Assembly: GCA_014584345.1 (NCBI GenBank)
Contig: JACTNB010000017.1
Span: 1 to 64,000, forward strand
Origin: Planctomycetota bacterium
GTDB lineage: Bacteria; Planctomycetota; Planctomycetia; Planctomycetales; Planctomycetaceae
Reading direction: 5' to 3'
Length of the DNA stretch: 64,000 nt
The notes beneath the pieces are model-generated. The model had not been told where the DNA came from. It worked only from the letters and a program-made list of their open reading frames with translations, and searched no databases. The position numbers and the translations under genes are program-made. How positions within the stretch are numbered: position 1 is the first letter of the stretch; every line of letters starts with the position of its first letter. This document shows positions 8,754 to 17,314 of this stretch, piece by piece.

Positions 8754-8950
8754 TCACATGATGCCACACTTGGCACTCATCCTCTCGGCGTAACGCTCCA
8801 TGCCCTGTTCCGTGGCGCGTATGCACTCAGCAATTCCCTCGAGCCGCTTGAAATCCGCAACGAGATGTGCAACAACAAGACCGTCCCGTTCTGGTCGCCC
8901 TGGGCGGTCGGGTATCTTTTTCTGCCAGCCTTTGCGCCCTCGGCCTTGCC
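8754..8950 (-). pseudogene. Possible remnant of an antisense coding region
   Basis: In the gap after the sulfatase, the minus strand keeps one open frame without a good start. Its translation contains VAHLVADFKRLEGIAECI and, a little further on, EQGMERYAERM before a TGA at 8754-8756. The composition looks protein-like, with helical amphipathic spacing, and is unlike the Arg/Gly-rich readings of neighbouring frames. It runs into the start of the aldolase gene. It may be the 3' end of a displaced gene, or chance. I do not recognise a family. Confidence 0.2.
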
Positions 8951-8968
8951 CCTGGAGTCTCCCCGACT

Positions 8969-9895
8969 ATGCCGCGAATCCTGCAAGGCGTCCTGCCGAT
9001 CATTCAGACTCCGTTTAACGACAACGACCAGATCGATACCGAAACATTGCGGCGGACAGCGGACTGGGCTTATGCCGTGGGGGCGGAGGGCATCGGCACG
9101 GGCATGGTGTCCGAGATACTGAGGCTCACGACGGACGAACGCAATTCATTGACGGAATGTCTGGTTGAATCGAGCGCGGGGCGCGGGGCGGTGTTCGCGG
9201 CTGTCGGGGCGGAAAGTGGGCACCAGGCGCTGGAATATGCCCTGCACGCGGAGCGCGTCGGCTGCGACGCCGTCATGGCTGCTCCCCCCCTGCTCTCGCG
9301 TCTCTCGGTCGGAGCTCATCTCGATTATTATCGGCGGCTAGCGGAAGGGGTGAATCTCCCGGTCATCGTGCAGGACGCCTCGAGTTATGTCGGCCAGGCC
9401 ATTCCGCTGGACGTTTACACGGGCTTGCTGGATCGTTACGGTTCCGAGAAGATCCTGTTCAAACCCGAAGCCGCGCCGATCGGGCCCAATCTTTCCGCCT
9501 TGCGAGACGCGACACAGGGCCAGGCGCGCATCTTCGAGGGTTCGGGAGGGATCCTGCTGGTGGATAGTTTTCGTCGCGGCATTACGGGAACAATGCCAGG
9601 CATGGACCTGCTCGATGGCATCGTTGCCTTGTGGCGCATCTTGTCGACAGTGCCAGAGAACACGGAAGCAATTTATCCCTTGTATTTTCCCATTTGCGCG
9701 CTGGTCGCGTTGCAGCTTCAGGCCGGTCTGGATGGATTCCTGGCAATCGAGAAATATCTGCTGGTGCGGCGGGGATTATGGACATCCGACCGCCGCCGAC
9801 CGCCCTACAGTTGGTCGCTCGACAACGAAACAGCGAGTGAAGTCGATCGTCTGTTCGCACAATTTCAGCTTGCCCTGGGAACCAGTCCCACATGA
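8969..9895 (+). CDS. DapA/NanA-superfamily aldolase-like protein
   Basis: A 308-residue TIM-barrel protein of the dihydrodipicolinate synthase/N-acetylneuraminate lyase superfamily. Visible landmarks are QGVLPIIQTPF near the N terminus and the Schiff-base lysine in ILFKPEA. The class motif GGTTGE is replaced by GTGMVSEIL, and the PPYY segment that normally carries the proton-relay Tyr reads PPLLSRL, so ordinary DapA activity is unlikely; a different aldol or dehydratase reaction is more plausible. ATG at 8969 is chosen because it begins MPRILQGVLP, at the family's normal N terminus, with GGAG upstream; a longer reading is poor. The stop overlaps the MFS transporter start (ATGA), so the two are translationally coupled. 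The substrate is probably a keto acid brought in by that transporter (inference). Confidence 0.85.
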   Translation: MPRILQGVLPIIQTPFNDNDQIDTETLRRTADWAYAVGAEGIGTGMVSEILRLTTDERNSLTECLVESSAGRGAVFAAVGAESGHQALEYALHAERVGCDAVMAAPPLLSRLSVGAHLDYYRRLAEGVNLPVIVQDASSYVGQAIPLDVYTGLLDRYGSEKILFKPEAAPIGPNLSALRDATQGQARIFEGSGGILLVDSFRRGITGTMPGMDLLDGIVALWRILSTVPENTEAIYPLYFPICALVALQLQAGLDGFLAIEKYLLVRRGLWTSDRRRPPYSWSLDNETASEVDRLFAQFQLALGTSPT

Positions 9896-11187
9896 CAGAC
9901 TCCACGCCACCCCCGCCAGCCGTTTCAAGCTGGATGCGTTTGCGTATCCTGGGCTTTCTGTGTGTCGCGGCGGCGATTGCGTATGTGCATCGGGCGGCCA
10001 TCAGCGTGCCCGCTGGGGAAATCGCAAATGATCTCCGGTTCTCGAACCTGGCAACCGGCATGGGGAACGTGCAGTCCGCATTTTATCTGGGGTATGCCCT
10101 GATGCAGTTGCCCAGTGGCTGGCTGGCGGACCGCCTGGGTAGCCGCAGGGCGATGGCCCTGTACTGCGGCTGCTGGTCGCTGTTCACTCTGCTGACCGCC
10201 TTCGCGTACAGCGAGCGATCGCTGCTGATTCTCTGGGGGCTGATGGGAGTCATGCAGGCGGGTGCCTTCCCGAGTGCAGCAAAGGCGATCGGGGAACTCT
10301 TTCCCGATGCCTCCCGTGCCCGGGCCTCGGGGTTGCTGGCCTGTGGCATGGGTATCGGCGGCGCGCTTGCCCCTGCCTTGACGGGTTTCGTGTTATGGCT
10401 GATGCTCCCACTCGCGGAGGAATGGAGTGTATTTCGTTGGCGTTTGCTGCTGATCGTGTACGCGATGCCCGGTTTCCTGTGGACCGCGGTCTTCCTGTTT
10501 GCCGTCCCTGCCCGGCAGCTTCCCGTCGCACCGAAGCGTACCACGCGAGCCGTCCGCATCAACTGGTTGCGGGCACTCCGGAGCGTCCCTTTGATACTGC
10601 TGTGCGCGCAACAATTTTTTCGAGCAGCAGCGATGGTATTTTTTCTGACCTGGTTTCCCACGTTCCTGCAACAGACGCGGGGCGTCACGCTGGAAACCTC
10701 TGGCCTGCTGACCTCCATGGCGGGAATCGGAGGCGTACTCGGCAGCCTGCTGGGAGGCTTCGCCTCGGACTGGTTATTGATCCGCACGGGAAATGCCCGC
10801 CTCAGTCGCCAGGGGATCGCGGTCGCCGGAATGTCCTTGTGCTCGCTGTTGATGATCGCGTCCTTTTTCGTTGCCGATGTCCGGGGAAGCGTGGCGTTGA
10901 TTGCAGTCGGGGCATTTTGCGCCACCTTCGGGGGTGTCAGCGGCTACACCGTCGCCATTGCCTTCGGAGGGCGGCATGTCGCCACGGTGTTTGCCACGAT
11001 GAACATGTGCGGCAATCTGGGAGCATCGGCCTTTCCGGCGGCGGCCGGCTGGCTTGTCGCGAATACGGGAAACTGGAACCTGCTGTTGTTTTTCTTTGCT
11101 GGCATCATGGCCGTGGATGCGGTCTGCTGGGCGGTATTAAATCCCAAGGGCACACTCATGGGGGACGAAGACGATGGAACGCATTAA
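9892..11187 (+). CDS. MFS transporter, anion:cation symporter type
   Basis: A 431-residue integral membrane protein with about 12 hydrophobic helices. The family loop between helices 2 and 3 is GWLADRLGSRRAM, and a second copy, GGFASDWLLIRTGNARLSR, sits in the C-terminal half. The N-terminal HRAAISVPAGEIANDL and the GYALMQLPSGWLADR region resemble the ACS family of sugar-acid/hexuronate transporters. It starts by a 4-bp overlap with the aldolase and its end overlaps the ceramidase-like gene by 14 bp, so all three are made together. It probably imports an organic anion that the two enzymes process. Substrate specificity cannot be read from sequence. Confidence 0.88.
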   Translation: MTDSTPPPPAVSSWMRLRILGFLCVAAAIAYVHRAAISVPAGEIANDLRFSNLATGMGNVQSAFYLGYALMQLPSGWLADRLGSRRAMALYCGCWSLFTLLTAFAYSERSLLILWGLMGVMQAGAFPSAAKAIGELFPDASRARASGLLACGMGIGGALAPALTGFVLWLMLPLAEEWSVFRWRLLLIVYAMPGFLWTAVFLFAVPARQLPVAPKRTTRAVRINWLRALRSVPLILLCAQQFFRAAAMVFFLTWFPTFLQQTRGVTLETSGLLTSMAGIGGVLGSLLGGFASDWLLIRTGNARLSRQGIAVAGMSLCSLLMIASFFVADVRGSVALIAVGAFCATFGGVSGYTVAIAFGGRHVATVFATMNMCGNLGASAFPAAAGWLVANTGNWNLLLFFFAGIMAVDAVCWAVLNPKGTLMGDEDDGTH

Positions 11188-12658
11188 TACACCTCAGACG
11201 CGCTGCCGGGCAGGCGTGGCTCGCCGCGACATCACGCCGCCCGTAGGCATGTATCATCGCATGTGGGGAGCCGCGCTTCACGACTGCTCCACCGGGGTGC
11301 ACCGGCCACTGGAAGCGGCCGTGCTGTGGCTGGAACCGCTCGGTCCCGCCAGCGGAAATCCGCGTGTCATCGTTTCGCTCGACCACTGCATCCTCGATCT
11401 CGACGATTCACGCCGGATGCGACAATCGATCGCGGATTCCACCGGAGTGGACATCGCTGACATCGAACTCACGCTGACACACACCCATGGCGCGGGGCGA
11501 ATTACCCGCACCCGGGCGAATTTTCCGGGAGGCACGCTGATTGGCCCCTATCTCGACGACGTCATCGCCAAACTGGGCCCCCTTGCGGTCGAGGCCCGCG
11601 CTCGTACCGTGCCCGTCACCATGCTCCATGGGCAGGGACATTCCACGCTGGCTGCCGAAAGAGATTACCACGACGCGCAACGCGACATCGTCGTTTGCGG
11701 ACGAAATCCCCGGGCTGCGGCAGACACCACCCTGCTGGTGGTGAAAATCGTCGACGACCAGGCACGCACGGTGGCTACTCTCGTCAATTACGCCTGCCAC
11801 CCCACAACGCTCGCCTGGCAAAATACCCTGATCAGTCCAGACTACGTCGGCGCGCTCCGCGAAACCGTGGAAACCCATACGCAGGCCCCCTGCCTGTTCC
11901 TGCAGGGGGCTTCGGCCGACCTGGGCCCATGCGAAGGCTTCGTGGGCGATACCGAAGTCGCGGATCGCAATGGCAGACAATTGGCCTACTCCGTGCTGGC
12001 CGCCCTCGAAGCCTTACCCCCCGCAGGGACCGAATACGTTTACATCGGCCCCGTCGTCTCGGGAGCGATCATCGGTGCCTGGGAACATCGACCTCTTTCC
12101 GAGCAGGCACGCGATCAACAGACCCGCTGGCAATGGCATGCTTTCACTGTTGATCTCCCCTATCGTCACGATTTGGCCGACCGCCATCAAACCGAAACCG
12201 AACGGACCTTCTGGCTTGCCGAGGAGGAACAGGCTCGCCAGGCAGGCAACCTTGCGCGGCTCCGCGACTGCCGGGCTCAAGTTGAACAGCGAGAACGCCA
12301 ACTGGTCCGCCTGCAGGAACTCCCGGCCGGAAAAGTCTGCCCCGTTTCCATCCGCATCGGCTGGCTGGGAGATGCCCTCTGGCTGTTTCTGCCGGGCGAA
12401 ATCTACCAGGTACTGCAAACCACGCTGCGAGCCCGTTTCCCCGGATACCCGCTGCTGATCACGACTCTTTCGAACGACTGGAGCCCAGGCTACATTCCCC
12501 CCGCCTCGAAATATGGTTACGGCATATACCAGGAAATCATCGCGGCTACCGCTCCGGGTTCCCTGGAATTGCTAATCGAAGCCATCAGCCGAGAGCTCCA
12601 CTCCCTGCTGGCTCCGCACGAAACACGCCCCCAGACGCATCTATCCGCAAACGGATAG
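11174..12658 (+). CDS. Neutral/alkaline ceramidase-like hydrolase
   Basis: A 494-residue protein with the N-terminal domain pattern of the alkaline ceramidase family: RAGVARRDITPPVGMY at the start, then LTLTHTHGAGR and NYACHPTTLAW, whose histidines are probable zinc ligands, followed by LISPDYVGALRE. Ceramidases hydrolyse the amide of N-acyl sphingosine, but the bacterial environmental branch is large and most members have no known substrate. No signal peptide is seen, unlike secreted ceramidases, so it may act in the cytoplasm on an imported compound. The ATG lies inside the transporter gene (14-bp overlap) with GGGGACGAAG upstream. Together with the aldolase and transporter it forms a compact catabolic operon. 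Confidence 0.85.
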   Translation: MERINTPQTRCRAGVARRDITPPVGMYHRMWGAALHDCSTGVHRPLEAAVLWLEPLGPASGNPRVIVSLDHCILDLDDSRRMRQSIADSTGVDIADIELTLTHTHGAGRITRTRANFPGGTLIGPYLDDVIAKLGPLAVEARARTVPVTMLHGQGHSTLAAERDYHDAQRDIVVCGRNPRAAADTTLLVVKIVDDQARTVATLVNYACHPTTLAWQNTLISPDYVGALRETVETHTQAPCLFLQGASADLGPCEGFVGDTEVADRNGRQLAYSVLAALEALPPAGTEYVYIGPVVSGAIIGAWEHRPLSEQARDQQTRWQWHAFTVDLPYRHDLADRHQTETERTFWLAEEEQARQAGNLARLRDCRAQVEQRERQLVRLQELPAGKVCPVSIRIGWLGDALWLFLPGEIYQVLQTTLRARFPGYPLLITTLSNDWSPGYIPPASKYGYGIYQEIIAATAPGSLELLIEAISRELHSLLAPHETRPQTHLSANG

Positions 12659-12683
12659 TGCATTGTCAGGCTTGGGAATTCGC

Positions 12684-12755
12684 GTGTCACGGGATTTGTC
12701 GGTGCCTTGCGGGTTTCCCGTCAACATGGGGTTTCACTCACAAATCCGGTGAAAC
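12684..12755 (-). repeat. Dispersed repeat family 2, copy 2
   Basis: Read on the minus strand it gives GTTTCACCGGATTTGTGAG, then TTGACGGGAAACCCGCAAGG, then CACCGACAAATCCCGTGAC. These blocks line up with the copies at 6645-6715 and 51069-51143. It has the same orientation as copy 1, so the two bracket the sulfatase-to-ceramidase block as direct repeats. Confidence 0.68.
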
Positions 12756-12762
12756 ACTGAAA

Positions 12763-12838
12763 GTCCACTTTAGTGGACCATGACACGAATTCTGCGGTCC
12801 GAGCGTGTCCCGCTTCCTGACGGGCGCGGCTGGTTTTC
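12763..12838. repeat. Partial copy of the MITE-like element
   Basis: GTCCACTTTAGTGGAC (12763-12778) is a perfect 6-bp-plus palindrome and is followed at 12804-12838 by one element arm, GTCCCGCTTCCTGACGGGCG then CGGCTGGT. The arm matches the right arm of the element at 6458-6484, in the same orientation. The left arm is missing; the family 2 repeat takes its place. Confidence 0.65.
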
Positions 12839-12941
12839 GCAGGGTGCCTTCCAGAGCCCATTGTATATATCTCGTCGGCCCGAGACGGAGCCTCGCTCGA
12901 ATTGAGCCCTGGAGCACAGTTCAGCAGCAAGACGGAAAGGA

Positions 12942-14255
12942 TCAGGATAATCCCTGCAATACGCGAGCCAGCGTTAACAGTCCATCGCAAATTGCGACCC
13001 CGTCCTCGCCACGAAACCAGTAACGCGAATGGCCATCCAGACCGATCCTCGCTTGCGAAGTTTTCATGCCAAGCGCGAAATTCTCTCGTAGCGACTGCCG
13101 AAATCGGACGGAAACGGGAAGAGCCTCCCACCAGGCTTCCCCGGCGTGTTCAAATTCCTCTCCCAGCAACAGGCCAACACTCTCCCCGCGACACGACTCG
13201 GATATCAACAGAACGGTCAGCACTTCGCGCGGCGCAAGCTTTCGGCCCGAGGCGTCGAAGAATTCGCACGCCTGCCCATCCTCGCCCAACAGCAGCCCCA
13301 AGTCGGCCCCCAGTTCACGAATCTCAGCTTGCAGTTGTTCTTGAAGCAGACCGCCCGCCTCGTCGGCCAGGTCACCGCTCCACGGCAACGGGATCAACCG
13401 GAGCGGCAGTTCCTCTGCAAGGTCCGCAAGCACGTGCCTTGCAAAATCATTCGGACAGGCCACTCGGATGGTCGCGGCAGGCAAGTCCCGAAAATGCTTC
13501 CACAAACTTCCCAGATACGCCTTTCGAGCAGGAAAGGGACTCAGATCCCCCGAATTTCGGCCACATCGACCTTCGTCGGAGCCGCTTGTGGCACTGTGCA
13601 GAACATGCAGACTTTCCCCCGAAAGAGGAATGCCACCACGCCCAAGAATATCCAGCCCGATGACTGTTCGATCCGCTCCCGCGGACGTCGCATGGATACC
13701 TCCATCCGCCTCCAGGGTATCCACCACAAAACGCAGGCAGGGGCCACTGACTTCCCCCACGTCGATCACGCGGCAGCCCTGCTCGCGGACCGCGCGGATC
13801 GCAACATCCAGCACTTCCAATGAAGAGACTCGGCTGTCATGCCCCATGACGAGCAGCACGTTGGCCTGATGGGGGCTCCCTCCCGGTTGAGACAACCAGT
13901 TATCCCGCAACTGTTGACAGTAGGCCGCACAGATCCGCCGAACGTCTCGATGTGTCATTTCATTCCACAGAATGCCACGAAAACCATCCAGGAGAACTCT
14001 CGGCCCCGAGTTGTGCACCCCCCAACTTTCCCAAAGTTCCGTTATCTGTTGACGCGACATCAGCGAAGCATCCTCTCTGTGAGGACACTGCCGACACTTG
14101 GGATAATGCGCTCGCAGACGCGCCTGATGCACCGCGCTGTTAATCGCCAAGGATTCGCCGGGACACTGATATAAATCGGGACGTTCGGCCAACACGCGGA
14201 GTAACTCCACCTGTTCCATCAGGCCTTCCCGCGCAAGTTCTTCCCGATTGCCCAT
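12942..14255 (-). CDS. Degenerate phosphohexomutase-family protein
   Basis: A 437-residue protein with the layout of phosphoglucomutase/phosphomannomutase: a domain-1 motif GHDSRVSSLEVLDVA near 155, a metal-loop-like GEDGQACEFFD near 340 and a C-terminal phosphate-binding-like RGEDGVAICDGLLTLARV. Two catalytic sites look lost. The TASHNP-type serine loop reads ATSAGADRT, and the DGDxDR metal loop reads LGEDGQACEF. An N-terminal extension carries a cysteine cluster (CPGES, then YPKCRQCPHR) that could bind a metal. So it may be a non-catalytic or re-purposed relative. ATG at 14255 is preferred, with GGGGAGAG upstream; a TTG five codons earlier is less likely. It is monocistronic, 200 bp from the large kinase gene. 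Family placement is likely; activity is doubtful. Confidence 0.72.
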   Translation of the reverse strand: MGNREELAREGLMEQVELLRVLAERPDLYQCPGESLAINSAVHQARLRAHYPKCRQCPHREDASLMSRQQITELWESWGVHNSGPRVLLDGFRGILWNEMTHRDVRRICAAYCQQLRDNWLSQPGGSPHQANVLLVMGHDSRVSSLEVLDVAIRAVREQGCRVIDVGEVSGPCLRFVVDTLEADGGIHATSAGADRTVIGLDILGRGGIPLSGESLHVLHSATSGSDEGRCGRNSGDLSPFPARKAYLGSLWKHFRDLPAATIRVACPNDFARHVLADLAEELPLRLIPLPWSGDLADEAGGLLQEQLQAEIRELGADLGLLLGEDGQACEFFDASGRKLAPREVLTVLLISESCRGESVGLLLGEEFEHAGEAWWEALPVSVRFRQSLRENFALGMKTSQARIGLDGHSRYWFRGEDGVAICDGLLTLARVLQGLS

Positions 14256-14461
14256 GCCATCTCTCCCCAATTTTCACCCCTCCCCGGAGTGACTGCAAAT
14301 AAAGCGGCTCAGCCTGTCGTCCACGTTTCTCTCGCTGTCATTGAATCAGGGAAGGCCGGTAGCCTTCGAACGCTCCAGCACCGGACAAAAGACCACGCAA
14401 GCGAAGCATAACAGGCACGGGAAATCGCGGGAACAGCGATTCCGGGATGCGAAACGACGAC

Positions 14462-17314
14462 CTAGGGTGCAACTACGCCCGGCCCTGCATCGATCAATGG
14501 GGGAGGTACCGGCAAATCGAGAAAATCGGGCCCATATTCAGCCAGATCGGCGGGTACCAGCCGATCGGGGCCATCGGATTGCAGCAGGGACACATACTTG
14601 CCTGCGGTCCACTGATCGAAACGGCGATCGGTTTCCACCAGGGAAATTGCCTTCTGCAGTCGAGGATTGACTTCCCGAATCGAACCGGATCCCCGAGCCC
14701 AGGCTTCGAAATCCAGGGATGTCACGGCCGCATCCGGGCTGGCCTGGCCACGAATGCTCACGTACCGATCCCAGCCTCCATACAGGTTGTGCTCGCCATC
14801 CCAGAACAGCAGAGCCTGCAAGGCCCGGTTTTCCAACGAGGCGGACAACTGAATTAACGGTTGTCCCGTCAGGCCCAGCAGAATGGAATCCTCCACGCGA
14901 AAACGAACGTCGACGGGTTGTCGGGGAATCGAAACCCCCAGGTCTCCACGCAAGACGCCATCGTTGAACACACCCGCCACCCGCGCCAGTCGGACATCAA
15001 AACTACTGTACGGATGCCTCAGATTGTTGTCGCCCAGGTAGCGCAGCAGGGCCCCATCCACGGTGATCAGGGTCCGCATAATCTCCACCGAAGTCGCCTC
15101 GGAGGTTTCCGCCAGGAGGACATCCGCCGTGCCACGTATCACACAATCATCGAACTGGACACGCCGCAGGATTTCTTCGCCGCCGTTGTCCTTGCCCATC
15201 GAATCGACCGCCTGCATCGGGGAACGATTCAAACGCACCACCGCAGCCGTGGATTGAACTTGAGAGTCCAGCGTGATCGTCGATTGCCGACATCTCAACC
15301 GCCCCGCCCCCTCGATGGCAAACAGCGACCAGGACTGCGACAAGGGACCGGCCACCACAACCTGCAAATGCAGGTTGGATAGCGTCAAAGCCCCTCCCTT
15401 GATTGTGATGAATTCACTGCTGCGGGCCGAGGCATCCAGCGCCGAGGTATCGCAACGCAAAATCAGGCTTGCGGTACCTGTCGAACGAAGCGTCACAGCC
15501 TTATCGACAACCCGCACGGGGCTAAGCCTGATCGCCGACGTTTTTCCCTCGACAGCCTGAAATTCAATTACGCCCCCATCTGGGACGGCTTGCAAGGCCG
15601 CTTCCAGTTCCCCGATATTCTGAAGAAACTCCCCATTGGCCGCCAGAATTCGAAAGGACAGTTGCTCCTGGGGTGGCGGAAACACAGCGGGATTTTCCGT
15701 TCCCGCGGAGGGTGTGCTGGACGTACCCATGGAGGCCAGTTGAAGTTCTTTTTGTATGTCGATGGCCAACAGGCCTGGCTCGCGTTCCGGAAAATCCGAT
15801 TCATCCCAACCGGCGTCCCCTCCCGGAAACGCCCAGGGAGGAGGCGATTCCACCCGGAGTTTCGAGGCGTGCATTTCTCCCGTCAGCGGCGGAGGGATCT
15901 CGCCGATGTTCACTTGGGAGTTTTCGCTGAAGCCCAGGGGGGGAAACAGCGGAGGCTCCTTCCCAGGCTCGATAGTTAAATTCGGCGCGGGAAGTTCCGC
16001 CAGCGAATGACTCTTTTCCCTGTCCAGGATTTGTGTATTCTGCAGCCCGGAAAATGACGAATACGGCAGCGAATCGCCCCCCCCCGCCGGTTGTGGAGGC
16101 CACGTCGCCTGCAGGGGAACATCGCGGCTGACAACCCAGCGATCCCCGGCAATCGCCAGCAGGCACGCCAGCGTGAAGGCCCCCAACCACCACCAGAATA
16201 TGGTCCCGGGCAACCTGCCCGAAGCCGTTTCGGTTTCGCTCCGCCAGGTCAGCCCATCGGGATGCACGGGCCGCAAGCCAGACTCCGAGGCCAGCATTAA
16301 CAGATCGTGAGTCAACGCCTGGGGAGACCAGTAGCGATCCTCCGGATTACTCGCCATCATCTTCCGTACGATCCGCGACAACTCCCGGGGGACATCGGGA
16401 TTCCGGTCGCGCGGGTCGGGCGCATTCTTCCCCTGATGATCCAGCAGTTTCTGCAACACGGTCCCCTCGGCATACGGCGGCGAACCCGTCAACATATGAT
16501 AAGCCGTGCACCCGAGTGAATAGATATCGCTCCGCACATCGACATTCCGGGGATCTCGCGCTTGCTCCGGCGAAATGTAGTCGAATGTCCCCAGCGTGGT
16601 TCCTGAGACCGTCAGATCGAGCGAGTTTTCATCCAGACGCTCCTTGCGTGCCAGGCCCCAGTCGACGAGTTTCGCACGCCCCTGGGGCGTCAGGATCAAA
16701 TTCGAAGGTTTGATATCGCGATGTACCACGCCCGCGGCGGCTGTGTGCTTCAACGCCATGGAAATCTGCAGCATGAAGTTGATCGTTTGCTGCGAATCCA
16801 CGCCTCCCCGCTGGCGGATCAACTCTCGAACAGTGATCCCTTCCACGTATTCGAAGGCGATGTAATTCAATCCATGAGATTCGCCGACCGCATAGATCCG
16901 TGCGATGTTGTCGTGATCCAAACGGGCCGCTGCACGGGCCTCGTTTTGAAAACGCCGGACCGACGAGGGATCGCTCGACTGCGACGGAGACAGAATTTTC
17001 AAGGCCACCAGACGATCCAACTGTTCGTCCCGCGCCTTGAATACCGCTCCCATCCCTCCCGCGCCAATCCGCGATTCGATGATGTATTGCCCCAGCTTTA
17101 AACCGGCAGGCAAATCCGCCTGGCTGGCCCGCTGCTCCTCTACCGGAAACAGTCGCCCCAGCGCCGATGCCGAAACATGCCCCCCCACTTCACTCCCGGA
17201 CGCATGGGAATCGCCCGACTGCGGAACACGCACAACCGTGACGGGATCCAACCCACCGTTCGCAACCGGGGGCTTATAGGCCGTGCTCGGAATGTCCTGT
17301 GCCGATGACGCCAT
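14462..17314 (-). CDS. Membrane Ser/Thr protein kinase with predicted beta-helix ectodomain
   Basis: A 950-residue receptor-like kinase. The kinase domain (about 76-345) has the loop GAGGMGAVF (84-92), ATP lysine K106, HRDIKPSN (D200), DWG in place of DFG (218-220) and ISPEQA. One hydrophobic segment, WWWLGAFTLACLLAIAG (about 374-390), would cross the membrane. A Pro-rich linker of roughly 160 residues leads to a C-terminal part (about 560-900) of short hydrophobic strands with repeated turns (SLILRCDTSAL, LTLSNLHLQVV, CRQSTITLDSQV, RVQFDDCVIRG), which suggests a right-handed parallel beta-helix. The kinase side would face the cytoplasm and the helix the periplasm, perhaps sensing a ligand. 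ATG at 17314 begins MASSAQDIP; no strong Shine-Dalgarno is seen. An earlier reading is 29 codons longer. Kinase and membrane segment are firm; the beta-helix is inferred. Confidence 0.9.
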   Translation of the reverse strand: MASSAQDIPSTAYKPPVANGGLDPVTVVRVPQSGDSHASGSEVGGHVSASALGRLFPVEEQRASQADLPAGLKLGQYIIESRIGAGGMGAVFKARDEQLDRLVALKILSPSQSSDPSSVRRFQNEARAAARLDHDNIARIYAVGESHGLNYIAFEYVEGITVRELIRQRGGVDSQQTINFMLQISMALKHTAAAGVVHRDIKPSNLILTPQGRAKLVDWGLARKERLDENSLDLTVSGTTLGTFDYISPEQARDPRNVDVRSDIYSLGCTAYHMLTGSPPYAEGTVLQKLLDHQGKNAPDPRDRNPDVPRELSRIVRKMMASNPEDRYWSPQALTHDLLMLASESGLRPVHPDGLTWRSETETASGRLPGTIFWWWLGAFTLACLLAIAGDRWVVSRDVPLQATWPPQPAGGGDSLPYSSFSGLQNTQILDREKSHSLAELPAPNLTIEPGKEPPLFPPLGFSENSQVNIGEIPPPLTGEMHASKLRVESPPPWAFPGGDAGWDESDFPEREPGLLAIDIQKELQLASMGTSSTPSAGTENPAVFPPPQEQLSFRILAANGEFLQNIGELEAALQAVPDGGVIEFQAVEGKTSAIRLSPVRVVDKAVTLRSTGTASLILRCDTSALDASARSSEFITIKGGALTLSNLHLQVVVAGPLSQSWSLFAIEGAGRLRCRQSTITLDSQVQSTAAVVRLNRSPMQAVDSMGKDNGGEEILRRVQFDDCVIRGTADVLLAETSEATSVEIMRTLITVDGALLRYLGDNNLRHPYSSFDVRLARVAGVFNDGVLRGDLGVSIPRQPVDVRFRVEDSILLGLTGQPLIQLSASLENRALQALLFWDGEHNLYGGWDRYVSIRGQASPDAAVTSLDFEAWARGSGSIREVNPRLQKAISLVETDRRFDQWTAGKYVSLLQSDGPDRLVPADLAEYGPDFLDLPVPPPLIDAGPGVVAP

